This document shows, piece after piece, positions 43,116 through 52,535 of a stretch of 64,000 nt of DNA. Position 1 is the first letter of the stretch. Each line of letters begins with the position of its first letter. The DNA comes from Rossellomorea aquimaris (GTDB lineage Bacteria; Bacillota; Bacilli; Bacillales; Bacillaceae_B), in NCBI RefSeq assembly GCF_035590735.1, contig NZ_CP141595.1, forward strand, positions 1,397,001-1,461,000, read 5' to 3'. The notes under the pieces are model-generated. The model made no database searches and was not told the origin of the DNA. It saw nothing but the letters and a program-made list of their open reading frames with translations. Made by a program: the position numbers and the translations under genes.

Positions 43116-45130
43116 ACGTCGGAAGAAGACTAACCGAATATGCCCTTGTTTATAAAAAAATCATCATTGCTGCCCTCTTGATGTTGAGTGTGTCAGTAGC
43201 GGCTGAACTTGCAGGCCCTTTTATTGCGAAGAAACTGATCGATGATCATATCCTTGGAATCGAATCCACATGGTATGAAACGGTAGAGGGGAAAGAGGCT
43301 GTATCCTATAAGGGGAAATGGTATAAACGTGACCAATATTTTTCAGAAGGGGAGATGAGAAAAGAAGATATCCGTATCTTACAGGTCGGGAGAGAGTTTT
43401 ATTTTGTCCCTACCACTGTCTCCTTCGACGGAGAAAGGTCGGTCAAGTCAGGTGAAATGACGATCACGAAAGGGGATGAGTCGGCAACTTATCCCGCTGA
43501 GAAGTTGACCGGAGATGAACTGCTGCGTTTTTATAATCCTGAAATCCCGAAGATCATCAAATTGATTGCCTTTTATTTTGGGCTGCTTGTAGTCGCTGCC
43601 TTTTTCCAATACGGTCAGCGCTACTATTTACAGAAAGCAGCAAACCGGGTCATTCAGAAAATGCGTAATGATGTGTTCCAGCATATCCAGAAACTGCCGA
43701 TACGCTACTTTGATAATCTGCCGGCAGGAAAGGTCGTAGCGAGGATCACAAACGACACCGAAGCGATCAGGGATCTGTATGTAACAGTCTTATCAACTTT
43801 TTTCTCCAGTACGATTTACATTATTGGAATATACATCGCACTCTTTATACTTGATGCAAAATTAGCGGCTATTTGCTTGATCCTGATTCCGATCCTGGTT
43901 GTATGGACGTACCTGTATCGTATCTATGCATCTAAATACAATCATATCATCAGATCGAAAGTGAGTGATATCAATGCCATGATCAATGAGTCGATCCAGG
44001 GAATGAACATCATTCAGGCTTTCAGCAGAGAAAAGAAAACGAACGAAGAATTCGAAGAGTTGAACGAAACGCATTTCAAGTATCAAAATAAACTCTTGAG
44101 CTTGAATTCCATGACATCCCACAATCTGGTCGGGGTACTGAGAAACATTACCTTTGTCGCATTCATATGGTATTTTGGAGGCGCTTCTATGGGAGTGGGA
44201 TCGGTTGTCACATTGGGAGTGCTCTATGCCTTCGTCGATTACATCAACCGACTGTTCCAGCCAGTGACAGGAATCGTCAATCAGCTGGCTAACCTTGAGC
44301 AGGCACTTGTGGCAGGGGAGCGGGTTTTTCGCCTGTTGGAAGAGACCGGAACCACGGTGGAAGATGAGAAAATGAGCAGGTATGACGGAAATGTCAGCTT
44401 TGAACATGTCTTCTTTGGATACAAGGAAAATGAATATGTGCTGAAGGATATCACGTTTACCGCAAGCAAAGGCGAAACCGTTGCCCTGGTGGGACACACT
44501 GGTTCAGGGAAAAGCTCGATCATGAATCTATTGTTCCGTTTTTACGATAGCAATGAAGGGAAGATCCTGATTGACGGAAAAGACATTGTAGATATTCCCT
44601 ATCAAACGATTCGTGAGCATATGGGAATTGTCTTACAGGATCCATACTTGTTTACGGGAACCATCGCATCCAATGTAAGTTTGGATGACCCAAGAATTTC
44701 AAGGGAACAGGTGGAAGCAGCACTCAAAGCCGTCGGTGCTGAAAAAGTGTTCAAAAACCTTGAGAACGGCTATGACGAACCGGTGATCGAGAAAGGAAGC
44801 ACCCTTTCTTCAGGGCAGCGTCAACTGATTTCCTTTGCAAGGGCCCTTGCCTTTAATCCAGCGATCCTGATTTTGGATGAAGCGACGTCGAGCATTGACA
44901 CAGAGACGGAAGCAGTGATTCAGGAAGCGATGGAAGTCTTGAAAAAGGGCAGAACGACCTTCATCATCGCACATCGATTATCCACGATTAAGAATGCCGA
45001 CCAAATAATTGTATTGGATCGGGGAGAAATCGTTGAAAGGGGCAATCATGACGAACTGATGAAGCGGAAAGGCCGTTATTATCAAATGTATCAGCTTCAG
45101 CAGGGATCTAAAGGTGATATGGCAGGTTAA
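43112..45130 (+). CDS. bmrD: BmrD (YheH), multidrug ABC half-transporter
   Basis: A 672-residue partner subunit. Between helices 1 and 2 there is a roughly 100-residue extracellular domain (TWYETVEGKEAVSYKGKWY to FYNPEIPK), a BmrD hallmark. The ATPase has Walker A GHTGSGKSS, signature LSSGQRQ and a proper Walker B LILDEATSSID with catalytic Glu. BmrCD heterodimers therefore have one working and one degenerate site. Translationally coupled to bmrC. Confidence 0.93.
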   Translation: MNVGRRLTEYALVYKKIIIAALLMLSVSVAAELAGPFIAKKLIDDHILGIESTWYETVEGKEAVSYKGKWYKRDQYFSEGEMRKEDIRILQVGREFYFVPTTVSFDGERSVKSGEMTITKGDESATYPAEKLTGDELLRFYNPEIPKIIKLIAFYFGLLVVAAFFQYGQRYYLQKAANRVIQKMRNDVFQHIQKLPIRYFDNLPAGKVVARITNDTEAIRDLYVTVLSTFFSSTIYIIGIYIALFILDAKLAAICLILIPILVVWTYLYRIYASKYNHIIRSKVSDINAMINESIQGMNIIQAFSREKKTNEEFEELNETHFKYQNKLLSLNSMTSHNLVGVLRNITFVAFIWYFGGASMGVGSVVTLGVLYAFVDYINRLFQPVTGIVNQLANLEQALVAGERVFRLLEETGTTVEDEKMSRYDGNVSFEHVFFGYKENEYVLKDITFTASKGETVALVGHTGSGKSSIMNLLFRFYDSNEGKILIDGKDIVDIPYQTIREHMGIVLQDPYLFTGTIASNVSLDDPRISREQVEAALKAVGAEKVFKNLENGYDEPVIEKGSTLSSGQRQLISFARALAFNPAILILDEATSSIDTETEAVIQEAMEVLKKGRTTFIIAHRLSTIKNADQIIVLDRGEIVERGNHDELMKRKGRYYQMYQLQQGSKGDMAG

Positions 45131-45136
45131 AGAAGG

Positions 45137-45175
45137 AAGGCATCTGATGATTGTAGTCGGATGCCTTTTCTTTTT
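45137..45175 (+). terminator. Terminator after bmrCD
   Basis: AAGGCATC...GATGCCTT followed by TTCTTTTT. Confidence 0.85.
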
Positions 45176-45258
45176 AAATTATTTTTATCCAGAAAAAGGA
45201 TTTTCTTGACCCGGACAAGAAGAGTAAAAAGATGCACAGATATGAGAAGGGGGAAGTC

Positions 45259-46161
45259 ATGAAGGCGATCCGACAATTATTGCTGATTATTATAGGGTTC
45301 ATCTTGATTAGCGTGCTGCCCGTTTTGTTTTATGGAGGTGGAAACGCTGAATTATACTATTTGATGATGAATGATGAAGGAAATTCATTTGGCTTTTATC
45401 CTAAAGAGTATTTCCTAGGAATTTATCACGTATTTACTCGGATCTTTCAACAGGATCAGTGGATTTTGTTTGTGTTGTATAAGGAATATCCACTTCAGGA
45501 TGTTCTCGCTGAACGGTATTTCTACTCCATGAAGGTATTCTTATTTTCACTGGGATTGGCGGTGGGGATCTCATTCGCAGTGAGTTTATTCATATCCCTT
45601 TCTTCCAAATGGATGCAACATGCATTCTTGAGTCTTGTGAATATCCTCGAATCGCTTCCCGATGTATTCATCATCATCGGTATTCAACTGGCTGTAGTGA
45701 TGTATTTCCGTAACACGGGTGTTTTAATAGGGGATATTGCGATGACGGATGAAGAATTATACCTGTTGCCAGTCACCTGCTTAACGATTGTGCCGACCGT
45801 ATTCCTAATTAAAACCATCGTCCTCCTTCTGCAAGAGGAAGACCAGAAACCGTACATAGAACTTGCCAGGGGGAAAGGGCTCAATGCGATTCAAGTGTTA
45901 GTGACCCATGGTTTCAGGAACGTGATCTACAGCTTATTCTATCGGTCCAAAATCATCTTCTCCTTTATGTTATCCAATCTGTTTATTTTAGAAAGGTTGT
46001 TTAATATGAGGGGAATCATGGATTTATTGATTTGGTCGAGTGGATTCACATTCGTGATTATTTCCACGGTCATTTTTCTGCCCTTCTTTCTGGTCTTTAC
46101 CCTGATCGAGATGCGAATGAAGAAGAGCATCGGATTAAAGGAGGACGGGACCTATGCTTAA
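45259..46161 (+). CDS. ABC permease, DppB/OppB-like, orphan
   Basis: A 300-residue permease with about six helices and a BPD_transp_1 EAA-type loop (PYIELARGKGLNAIQVLVTH). A lone N-terminal helix plus a long extracellular loop resembles OppB/DppB of peptide importers. GGGGGAAG precedes ATG 45259. It overlaps the next permease gene by 8 bases. No substrate-binding protein or ATPase gene is adjacent. Confidence 0.75.
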   Translation: MKAIRQLLLIIIGFILISVLPVLFYGGGNAELYYLMMNDEGNSFGFYPKEYFLGIYHVFTRIFQQDQWILFVLYKEYPLQDVLAERYFYSMKVFLFSLGLAVGISFAVSLFISLSSKWMQHAFLSLVNILESLPDVFIIIGIQLAVVMYFRNTGVLIGDIAMTDEELYLLPVTCLTIVPTVFLIKTIVLLLQEEDQKPYIELARGKGLNAIQVLVTHGFRNVIYSLFYRSKIIFSFMLSNLFILERLFNMRGIMDLLIWSSGFTFVIISTVIFLPFFLVFTLIEMRMKKSIGLKEDGTYA

Positions 46162-47173
46162 AGATCTCTGGAGGCAGCCGCAGTTTCTCATTGGGTTTAT
46201 ATTCATTACGGGACTTCTGGTGCTGAGTTTTTTGTACGAACCATTTATAGAAGAAAAGGTGAAGATGTATAGTTTCTTTGAATATAACGGCGAAACAGTG
46301 GGACCTCCTTTCACACCGGCTGAGTTGCCGCCGTTCGGTTCCGATCGATTAGGTCTTCCACTATGGTCATATGTCATTCAGGGGGCGAAGTTTACCATCG
46401 TCATAGGATTGATCATCAGCCTTTTTCAAGTCATACTGGCTTTTTCATTGTCAGTGCTCTTTATAAACTTCTTTCAAAAAGTGCAACGGGCATTTGAAGA
46501 ATTGGTAGAGTCCATGGTCTATATCCCTATGGCTGTCATAGCCTTCATGCTCCTGTCACCAATCAGTTTCGTCATCGATGAGCCCGAGAAAGCGTTCGTG
46601 AAAGTGTTGTGTATTCAAGTCTTCATCCTGACGCTGATCGGTATCCCGCCATTGATCGTAGTCCTGTCTAAAGAAATCAAGAAAGTGCTACAGGAAGAGT
46701 TTGTTCTGAGTGCTAGAACGTTGGGGGCAAGTGGCTTATCTTTGTATCGGAGGCATGTCCTGAGAAACTTATTACCGCGTCTGACCCTGTTGTTTTTCCA
46801 GCGGAATGTGGCGGTACTGATTTTATTCGCACATCTTGGCTTCCTTGAAATATTCCTTGGGGGTGCGGTAGAGAGGGAAATCATGATGGGAGTAACCCGG
46901 TTATTTTCTCTCTCCAATGAATGGGCCGGCAATATCGGGAAAGCCTACTTTGAACTGATGGTGGCTCCATGGATCCTGTTTGTCCCACTCATAGCCCTAT
47001 CATTCACCGTGCTTTCCTATAATCTCATGGCAACCTCCCTTCAACGGGTCCTGTTGGGAGACAAAGGGAGGGTGAAGAGAAACTGGAAAGCGGATGAAAA
47101 ACAGAAGGTATCCGTGAAGGGTATGGAGAAAGAAATGTTTGTGATGGAGTCCCGGGAAACATATAAGGGTTAG
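46154..47173 (+). CDS. ABC permease, DppC/OppC-like, orphan
   Basis: A 339-residue permease. N-terminal helix, loop with the OppC-like PPFGSDRLGLPLWSYVIQGA (the usual GTDxxGRD region), then five helices with an EAA loop (EFVLSARTLGASGLSLYRRH). A long charged C-terminal tail follows. Translationally coupled to the previous permease; together they form a heterodimeric channel for peptides or nickel-like ligands, but the other subunits must be encoded elsewhere. Confidence 0.78.
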   Translation: MLKDLWRQPQFLIGFIFITGLLVLSFLYEPFIEEKVKMYSFFEYNGETVGPPFTPAELPPFGSDRLGLPLWSYVIQGAKFTIVIGLIISLFQVILAFSLSVLFINFFQKVQRAFEELVESMVYIPMAVIAFMLLSPISFVIDEPEKAFVKVLCIQVFILTLIGIPPLIVVLSKEIKKVLQEEFVLSARTLGASGLSLYRRHVLRNLLPRLTLLFFQRNVAVLILFAHLGFLEIFLGGAVEREIMMGVTRLFSLSNEWAGNIGKAYFELMVAPWILFVPLIALSFTVLSYNLMATSLQRVLLGDKGRVKRNWKADEKQKVSVKGMEKEMFVMESRETYKG

Positions 47174-47327
47174 TAGGAGCAATCGGATAGGCCCATCATT
47201 TAAACGAAAATACAATTTTCTGCAAAGAATACAGGACTTTTGTGGGATTTTGTCGTTTTAAATCGAATTTCTCTCTTAATCAATGTATAATTTAATTGAT
47301 AAAAAAGTTTCATAAAGGGAGGATCCT

Positions 47328-47708
47328 ATGATGGGATGGGCAATAGCCATTTTATTTGGGACAGCAGTCGTGCTGCTCATTTTATCGTTTATTAAAACGA
47401 CACAATCCAACTCGCAACTTGAGCAACAAATAGAGCATGTTTCAATTTCAGTATTGAATGAAGTACATGAACTGGAGAAGCAGTTACGGAATATTCAATT
47501 AGATGCTGAAATTACAGCACAACAGTCTGGGGCAGCACCAGCGGAATCGGAAGAAAGGTTTATGCTGCGTGAGATGATTGACTTACATAAAAGAGGGTAT
47601 TCCATTGAAAGCATTGCATCCAAAAAACAGCTCACACCGAATGAGGTAGAGCGCATGCTTGCTCCCTACGTGACAAGGAAGACTGAAAGGAGCTTAGTAG
47701 CACAATGA
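47328..47708 (+). CDS. Membrane-anchored coiled-coil protein with C-terminal HTH-like segment
   Basis: A 126-residue protein: one N-terminal helix (residues ~3-21), a coiled coil (QSNSQLEQQIEHVSISVLNE and on to ~65) and a C-terminal segment DLHKRGYSIESIASKKQLTP that looks like a helix-turn-helix of the type used in small Bacillus membrane regulators. GGGAGG precedes the ATG. It overlaps the next gene by 4 bases. Function unknown. Confidence 0.65.
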   Translation: MMGWAIAILFGTAVVLLILSFIKTTQSNSQLEQQIEHVSISVLNEVHELEKQLRNIQLDAEITAQQSGAAPAESEERFMLREMIDLHKRGYSIESIASKKQLTPNEVERMLAPYVTRKTERSLVAQ

Positions 47709-48205
47709 GAGTGACGCCTAATTCATTGCGCAGTTTTGCTGCAGGTCTCTTAATCGCAACGACGTCAATCGGTGCCGTTTATATGTTTGGTCCTTCGGAA
47801 GCTAAAAGCACAGAGAAAGTGGAAACCGTTAAAACGGAGAAGCTTTCAGAGGAGGAAATGGTGAAACAGCTGACTTCAAACGGTTTTGTTATACATACAG
47901 AAGCAGAGTGGAACAAGCAGCTTTCAGCCATGACCGAGAAACAGGAAGGGAAAGCGGAAGCTGAAGATAATAAAGAGGAAAAAACGGACGATAAGGTCGT
48001 TTACCGGACCATATTGACTGTTTCTACCGGTATGACAAGTATTGATGTCGGAAATGCCCTGGAAAACGCAAACATCATTAAAAGCGGCCTCGACTTCTAC
48101 AAAGAAGTTGAGAAGCGCGGACTTGAGAATGATTTGCGTCCTGGTACTTTTGAAGTCGAGAGCGGAATGACAACAGACGAAATCATTTCAACGATCTTTC
48201 AATAA
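47705..48205 (+). CDS. Exported protein with LysM/MltG N-domain-like module
   Basis: A 166-residue protein with an N-terminal signal or anchor helix (residues ~8-27), a Lys/Glu-rich linker and a C-terminal module VSTGMTSIDVGNALENANII, GLENDLRPGTFEVESGMTTD that resembles the LysM-like domain preceding the catalytic part of MltG/YceG lytic transglycosylases. The catalytic domain is absent. Probably extracytoplasmic and cell-wall associated. Coupled to the upstream coiled-coil gene. Confidence 0.65.
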   Translation: MRVTPNSLRSFAAGLLIATTSIGAVYMFGPSEAKSTEKVETVKTEKLSEEEMVKQLTSNGFVIHTEAEWNKQLSAMTEKQEGKAEAEDNKEEKTDDKVVYRTILTVSTGMTSIDVGNALENANIIKSGLDFYKEVEKRGLENDLRPGTFEVESGMTTDEIISTIFQ

Positions 48206-48261
48206 CCTGAAACTGAAAAATTAAGATACAACTAGAAAAACTTCCGGTTGTATAGAAAACA

Positions 48262-48330
48262 AAAAACCACCTTAATATTTGGTATGACCAGAGCTGCAAA
48301 GAACTGGTTACCAAAATAGGAGGTTTTTTG
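48262..48330. terminator. Long bidirectional terminator
   Basis: AAAAAACCaCCT at the left pairs with AGGaGGTTTTTT at the right, with inner TTTGGT/ACCAAA and ACCAG/CTGGT stems. Lies between convergent genes. Confidence 0.88.
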
Positions 48331-48359
48331 TTTTATACATATTCATGGTTCCCTGTAGA

Positions 48360-48746
48360 TTATTCTGTATTAGCATTTAAAAGACGGAGGATTTTTGTGT
48401 TCTGTTTTTTTAGCTCATCTAATTTCTGTTGAGTATTTACAAGTTCATTTTCCAGGGAACCGATTGATTTTAATAGGCTTGATGTTCCAATGCTGGATTG
48501 ATGTACATCGGAAAGCTTGCCTATGTTTGAAAGGAAAGATAGGGAAGTGGGGTTGACCAGATTTTTTAATGATTTGTTCAGGGAAGAAAGAGTTTCCTCC
48601 TTCATCAGCTTACTGCCTTCAATTTCATTTGTATTTCCCTTCGTTTGTTTCATCTCTTTTTCATTCACCATCGTCTCAGCAAGGTTCATGATGCCGCTTA
48701 TATCCAAATTTTCCAATTGTTTTATTAAATCATCATTCACTGACAT
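48360..48746 (-). CDS. Hypothetical coiled-coil protein, 128 residues
   Basis: Acidic, Ser/Asn/Leu-rich soluble protein. The C-terminal third is a coiled coil (SLLKSIGSLENELVNTQQKL, DELKKQNTKILRL). No known family recognised. The ATG at 48746 follows AAAGGTTTTGAGTATAAG. A 30-bp perfect palindrome lies 33 bases upstream of the start. Confidence 0.6.
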   Translation of the reverse strand: MSVNDDLIKQLENLDISGIMNLAETMVNEKEMKQTKGNTNEIEGSKLMKEETLSSLNKSLKNLVNPTSLSFLSNIGKLSDVHQSSIGTSSLLKSIGSLENELVNTQQKLDELKKQNTKILRLLNANTE

Positions 48747-48778
48747 CTTATACTCAAAACCTTTCTATTAATATTTGT

Positions 48779-48808
48779 ACTCCCCGTCAGACCGGTCTGA
48801 CGGGGAGT
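48779..48808. other. 30-bp perfect loopless palindrome
   Basis: Arm ACTCCCCGTCAGACC followed immediately by its exact reverse complement. There is no T run, so it is not a standard terminator. It lies between a 43-residue peptide gene and the coiled-coil gene, both on the minus strand. Confidence 0.85.
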
Positions 48809-48842
48809 GAGTAAGGATTCAATGTTGAATTACAGGGGACCA

Positions 48843-48974
48843 TTAAGCCCTTCCTGCACTAATAACTTCACCGATGCAGCTATACAGGACATCAGCAAGA
48901 GCTTCCTGCCCTAATAGAATAGCCACAACAAGAGCGAGTGCGAGTAATAGCACAACCAGTGCTGTTATAATCAT
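48843..48974 (-). CDS. 43-residue small membrane protein
   Basis: Begins MIITALVVLLLALALVVAIL, a single strongly hydrophobic helix, followed by a short tail with one Cys (VLYSCIGEVISAGRA). GGGGGTGAGGG is placed properly before ATG 48974. Its leader contains a degenerate tRNA-like sequence. B. subtilis has a small gene (yheF) near this locus, but I cannot confirm homology. Confidence 0.62.
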   Translation of the reverse strand: MIITALVVLLLALALVVAILLGQEALADVLYSCIGEVISAGRA

Positions 48975-48994
48975 TCCCTCACCCCCTTTCTACT

Positions 48995-49068
48995 TGGAAG
49001 TCAGGTAAAATTCGAACCTTACACAAGCATCTTATGTGAAGTGGTAGGACAAGCTTCAGCTATACCCC
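48995..49068 (-). ncRNA. Degenerate tRNA-like sequence (TLS-B)
   Basis: 74 nt on the minus strand with tRNA-type landmarks in order: GGGGTATAGCTGAAGC at the 5' end, GTCCTACC, a T-arm-like GTAAGGTTCGAATTTTAC and a 3' CCA. The acceptor ends do not pair, so it is a remnant or a coincidence rather than a functional tRNA. The rest of 49069-49307 holds nothing I can name. Confidence 0.35.
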
Positions 49069-49307
49069 TAAATATAGAAAAAATGGGCAGCCCTTTTGTA
49101 TTGATATAGTGAAAATGTGTGGTAGAGAGAATTTAAAGATTATTGAGTGAAAGTAGGGCTTACGGGGCTAAAGGTAACGTTTTACAGGAGCAAATAGGAA
49201 GAGGATAGCGGGCATTCTATCCTCTAATTATTTAACTGAACTGATATATGGATAAGAATATTCTTAGGGGAGACTGCCAATGAGGCGGCAAGTATCCACT
49301 CTTAATT

Positions 49308-49919
49308 TTAGTAACAAATCCCCACGCGAGCTCTGATATAGCGATCATCCTCCAGCTGTTGGCAGATAAAATCACCCGTGTCATACATGGAGATGCTTTT
49401 TCCTTCTTCAGGAAGGACATCACCCTCTGTACGGTATTTCCCAAGACGCTCTCCATCAGGTAAATATGTAGGACAAACAATCGTCCAATCCATTTCTGAA
49501 GCTTTTAAGATTAAATAGGCTCTTAAATGGTCCTCGGCAGCAGTCGTGCTTCTTCGTTTAGATTCACTTGACTGGAATCGATACAGACTGGACTCTTTGC
49601 GTGCTTGAAGGATCCCTGCTGTACCACAGGTAATGATTCGTTTTACTCCATGATGCCTCATTGCTTTTAAGAGGATGGGCATGCTCCTTGATAGTACGTC
49701 ATTTTTATCCGTGTTCAAGCAGCTGATTACCGCATCGCAGCCCTCTAGGGTTTTCATTACATCTACTTCATTCAATACATCACCAGCAATATCCTTACCA
49801 GACGCTTGTCCATCATTTTTTTTTCGAACCAAGCGATTCACTTCATGTGTGGAGTTTGTTTGTTGAAAGACAACAGAACCGACCCTCCCCGTACTTCCAA
49901 ATAAAGCGATTTTCATCAT
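49308..49919 (-). CDS. NAD(P)-binding atypical SDR (NmrA/YwnB type, YheG-like)
   Basis: A 203-residue protein with the dinucleotide-binding GSTGRVGS at the N-terminus and the atypical SDR pattern (CDAVISCLN, GVKRIITCGTAGIL, DWTIVCPTYLPDG). It lacks a clear YxxxK, like many NmrA-type proteins. Size and locus suggest B. subtilis YheG. GGGAGGTC precedes two adjacent ATGs. Function unknown; probably redox sensing or a small-molecule reductase. Confidence 0.75.
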   Translation of the reverse strand: MMKIALFGSTGRVGSVVFQQTNSTHEVNRLVRKKNDGQASGKDIAGDVLNEVDVMKTLEGCDAVISCLNTDKNDVLSRSMPILLKAMRHHGVKRIITCGTAGILQARKESSLYRFQSSESKRRSTTAAEDHLRAYLILKASEMDWTIVCPTYLPDGERLGKYRTEGDVLPEEGKSISMYDTGDFICQQLEDDRYIRARVGICY

Positions 49920-50123
49920 TATGACCTCCCATTTCCCAATAGTAATAGTTTATCGCAAAATCGTTATTCTTTACATGATTGAGCCTATCAGAATACATAC
50001 TAATAAGTGTGAAGAATGAAAAAGTCTCGAATTGAAAACTTTTGTATTGACTTATTCCCTGTCACGTTTTATGATGACATTCGTAACAGTTTTAAATCCG
50101 ATAAGAATAGTGGGGGTTTTACA

Positions 50124-50948
50124 ATGAAAAAATGGAAATTATCCATCATCATGCTAATTTCTTTATCCATGGTATTAGCTGCGTGTGGTCAATCTAATGA
50201 TAAAGAAGAATCCAGTGGTGACTCTAAAGAAGGTTCTGAAACATCACTTTACGATCAAGTGATGGAAGAAGGAGAATTACTAGTTGGAACGGAAGGTACA
50301 TATCCTCCTTTCACATTCCACGACGAATCCGGGGAACTGACTGGGTTTGACGTAGAGATTGCCCGTGAAGTAGCAAAGCGCCTGGGCGTTGAAGCTAAAT
50401 TCCAGGAGACTCAATGGGATGCTATGTTTGAAGGTTTGAATTCTAAGCGTTTTGACGTAATTGCAAACCAAGTGGGAATTCGTGAGGATCGCCAGGAGAA
50501 ATATGATTTCTCAATACCATATATTGAATCAAGTGCAGTAGTGGTTGTATCGAAAGACAATAAGGATGTTACATCATTTGAAGACATCAAGGGGTTGACT
50601 TCTGCTCAATCTCTGACAAGTAACTATCGCGACATCGCTGAAAAAAATGGTGCGGAAATCCAGGGTGTAGAGGGACTGTCACAATCCATCCAACTCCTTG
50701 AACAAGGCAGAGTGGACGTGACAGTGAACGATAAAATCTCTATCCTGGATTATTTAAAGAAACAGCCGAATGCCAATGTCAAAATTGCGGCTGAAGCCGA
50801 AGATGCCGGTCAAAGTGGTCTCATGTTCCGCAAAGGTAACGACAAGTTAGTGGAAGAAGTAAACAAAGCGTTAGAGGAAATGAAAGAAGACGGTACGTAC
50901 AAAGAGATTTCTGAGAAATGGTTCGGAGAAGATGTATCTCCTAAGTAG
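50124..50948 (+). CDS. tcyA: TcyA-like amino acid (cystine) ABC substrate-binding lipoprotein
   Basis: A 274-residue lipoprotein of family 3 solute-binding proteins. Lipobox LAAC at Cys21; binding-domain motifs [40 protein letters not shown] and [20 protein letters not shown]. The last two blocks fit the cystine-binding TcyA branch. ATG 50124 gives a proper signal peptide; the frame opens earlier at 50016 but that adds a hydrophilic leader. First gene of a three-gene importer operon. Confidence 0.85.
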   Translation: MKKWKLSIIMLISLSMVLAACGQSNDKEESSGDSKEGSETSLYDQVMEEGELLVGTEGTYPPFTFHDESGELTGFDVEIAREVAKRLGVEAKFQETQWDAMFEGLNSKRFDVIANQVGIREDRQEKYDFSIPYIESSAVVVVSKDNKDVTSFEDIKGLTSAQSLTSNYRDIAEKNGAEIQGVEGLSQSIQLLEQGRVDVTVNDKISILDYLKKQPNANVKIAAEAEDAGQSGLMFRKGNDKLVEEVNKALEEMKEDGTYKEISEKWFGEDVSPK

Positions 50949-51627
50949 TATCTATCAGGACCCTGAAGCAATGATTGATATTTTACAAAGCTCCCTGCTT
51001 CCTATGCTAGAGGGAGCTTTGTATTATTCTATCCCTCTGACGCTGATTTCTTTTGCTTTAGGAATGATCCTGGCCGTCCTTACAGCCCTTGCCCGATTGT
51101 CCAATGTATCGATTCTAAGAGGAATTGCACGATTCTATGTATCTGCCATCAGGGGAACACCTTTACTCGTTCAATTGTTCATTATTTTCTACGGCTTACC
51201 GACACTTGGAATAAAGTTTGATCCGTTCCCGTCTGCGATCATTGCTTTCTCATTAAATAAAGGTGCCTACTCCTCTGAAATCGTCCGTGCAGCGATTCAA
51301 TCGATTCCCAAGGGACAATGGGAAGCGGGCTATTCAATTGGTATGACGTATTCACAGGCACTAAAGAGAATCATCCTGCCCCAGGCAACCAGAGTATCCA
51401 TCCCGCCGTTATCGAATTCTTTCATTAGTTTGGTGAAGGATACCTCGCTTGCTTCTTTAATTCTCGTAACGGAAATGTTCAGAAAAGCACAGGAAATCGC
51501 TGCCACAAACTATGAGTTCCTGCTCATGTACATGGAAGCTGCCTTGCTGTACTGGATCATTTGCTTTATTCTATCCATCATTCAAGGGCGTATCGAGACA
51601 AGACTGGACCGATATATTGCCAAGTAA
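50932..51627 (+). CDS. tcyB: TcyB-like amino acid ABC permease
   Basis: A 231-residue HEQRo/His-Glu-Gln-Arg-type permease with five helices and EAA loop [20 protein letters not shown]. The frame begins at ATG 50932 within the end of tcyA; ATG 50971 (MIDILQ) is an alternative start. Part of a polar amino acid importer, most likely for cystine judging from TcyA and TcyC. Confidence 0.85.
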   Translation: MYLLSSIYQDPEAMIDILQSSLLPMLEGALYYSIPLTLISFALGMILAVLTALARLSNVSILRGIARFYVSAIRGTPLLVQLFIIFYGLPTLGIKFDPFPSAIIAFSLNKGAYSSEIVRAAIQSIPKGQWEAGYSIGMTYSQALKRIILPQATRVSIPPLSNSFISLVKDTSLASLILVTEMFRKAQEIAATNYEFLLMYMEAALLYWIICFILSIIQGRIETRLDRYIAK

Positions 51628-51645
51628 TATTAAAGGAGATTGAAT

Positions 51646-52380
51646 ATGATTTCCATCAAAGGATTAACCAAACGATTTGATCAATTAGAAGTATTAAAAG
51701 GAATGAATGTAGAAGTCAATAAAGGACAGGTGATTGTCCTCATCGGGCCATCGGGCTCAGGAAAGACAACCTTCCTGCGTTGTTTAAATGCACTGGAATC
51801 ACCGAATGACGGTACTGTTTCTATTGGCGGTACTTCCGTTGATTTCAATAACAAGGTTTCCAAGCAAGAGCTTATTAAACTTAGAAGGAAAACAGGCATG
51901 GTGTTCCAAAACTATAATCTTTTTCCCCACATGACCGCACTGGAGAACGTAATGGAAGGACCGACAGTCGTCCAAAAACGCAACAAATCCGAAACAAAGC
52001 AAAAAGCGATCAGACTGCTTGAAAAAGTAGGACTCGGTGACAAAGTGGACTACTATCCATTCCAGCTCTCAGGAGGACAGCAGCAGCGGGTCGGAATCGC
52101 AAGAGCATTAGCGATAGAGCCGGAAGTGATGCTCTTCGATGAACCAACCTCAGCACTCGATCCTGAATTGGTAGGGGAGGTTCTAAAAGTAATGAAGGAC
52201 CTTGCTGAAGAAGGAATGACCATGGTTGTCGTGACTCATGAAATGAGATTTGCCAAAGAAGCAGCTGATAAAGTCATCTTCATGGATGGTGGATATATCG
52301 TTGAAGAAGGCTCTCCGCAAGAAGTGTTTGAACATCCTAAGAATGAACGTACGAAACAATTCCTGAACTTAATACAATAA
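51646..52380 (+). CDS. tcyC: TcyC-like amino acid ABC ATPase
   Basis: A 244-residue polar amino acid ATPase: Walker [11 protein letters not shown]-loop [16 protein letters not shown], signature LSGGQQQR, Walker [15 protein letters not shown], switch VVTHEM. AAAGGAG is 7 bases before ATG 51646 (an in-frame TTG lies at 51640). Energises TcyAB. A terminator follows. Confidence 0.88.
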   Translation: MISIKGLTKRFDQLEVLKGMNVEVNKGQVIVLIGPSGSGKTTFLRCLNALESPNDGTVSIGGTSVDFNNKVSKQELIKLRRKTGMVFQNYNLFPHMTALENVMEGPTVVQKRNKSETKQKAIRLLEKVGLGDKVDYYPFQLSGGQQQRVGIARALAIEPEVMLFDEPTSALDPELVGEVLKVMKDLAEEGMTMVVVTHEMRFAKEAADKVIFMDGGYIVEEGSPQEVFEHPKNERTKQFLNLIQ

Positions 52381-52389
52381 GTTGTAAAA

Positions 52390-52425
52390 GATGAATGAGA
52401 CTCATGCTCATTCATCTTTTTTTAG
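52390..52425 (+). terminator. Terminator after tcyABC
   Basis: GATGAATGAG-actcatg-CTCATTCATC followed by seven T. Confidence 0.93.
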
Positions 52426-52535
52426 GTTTGTGGTCATAATGTGATGTGAGACTAATAAACTTTTCAGAAAAAGGTTAGATCAACCGGATTAGTGGAAATA
52501 TGGTAATAGAAGAGTCATTTAAGGGAGGAACTAGA

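Noticed and set aside
43862..44497. 211-codon frame antisense to bmrD
   Set aside because: Shadow of bmrD codon structure; no promoter, ribosome site or family features.
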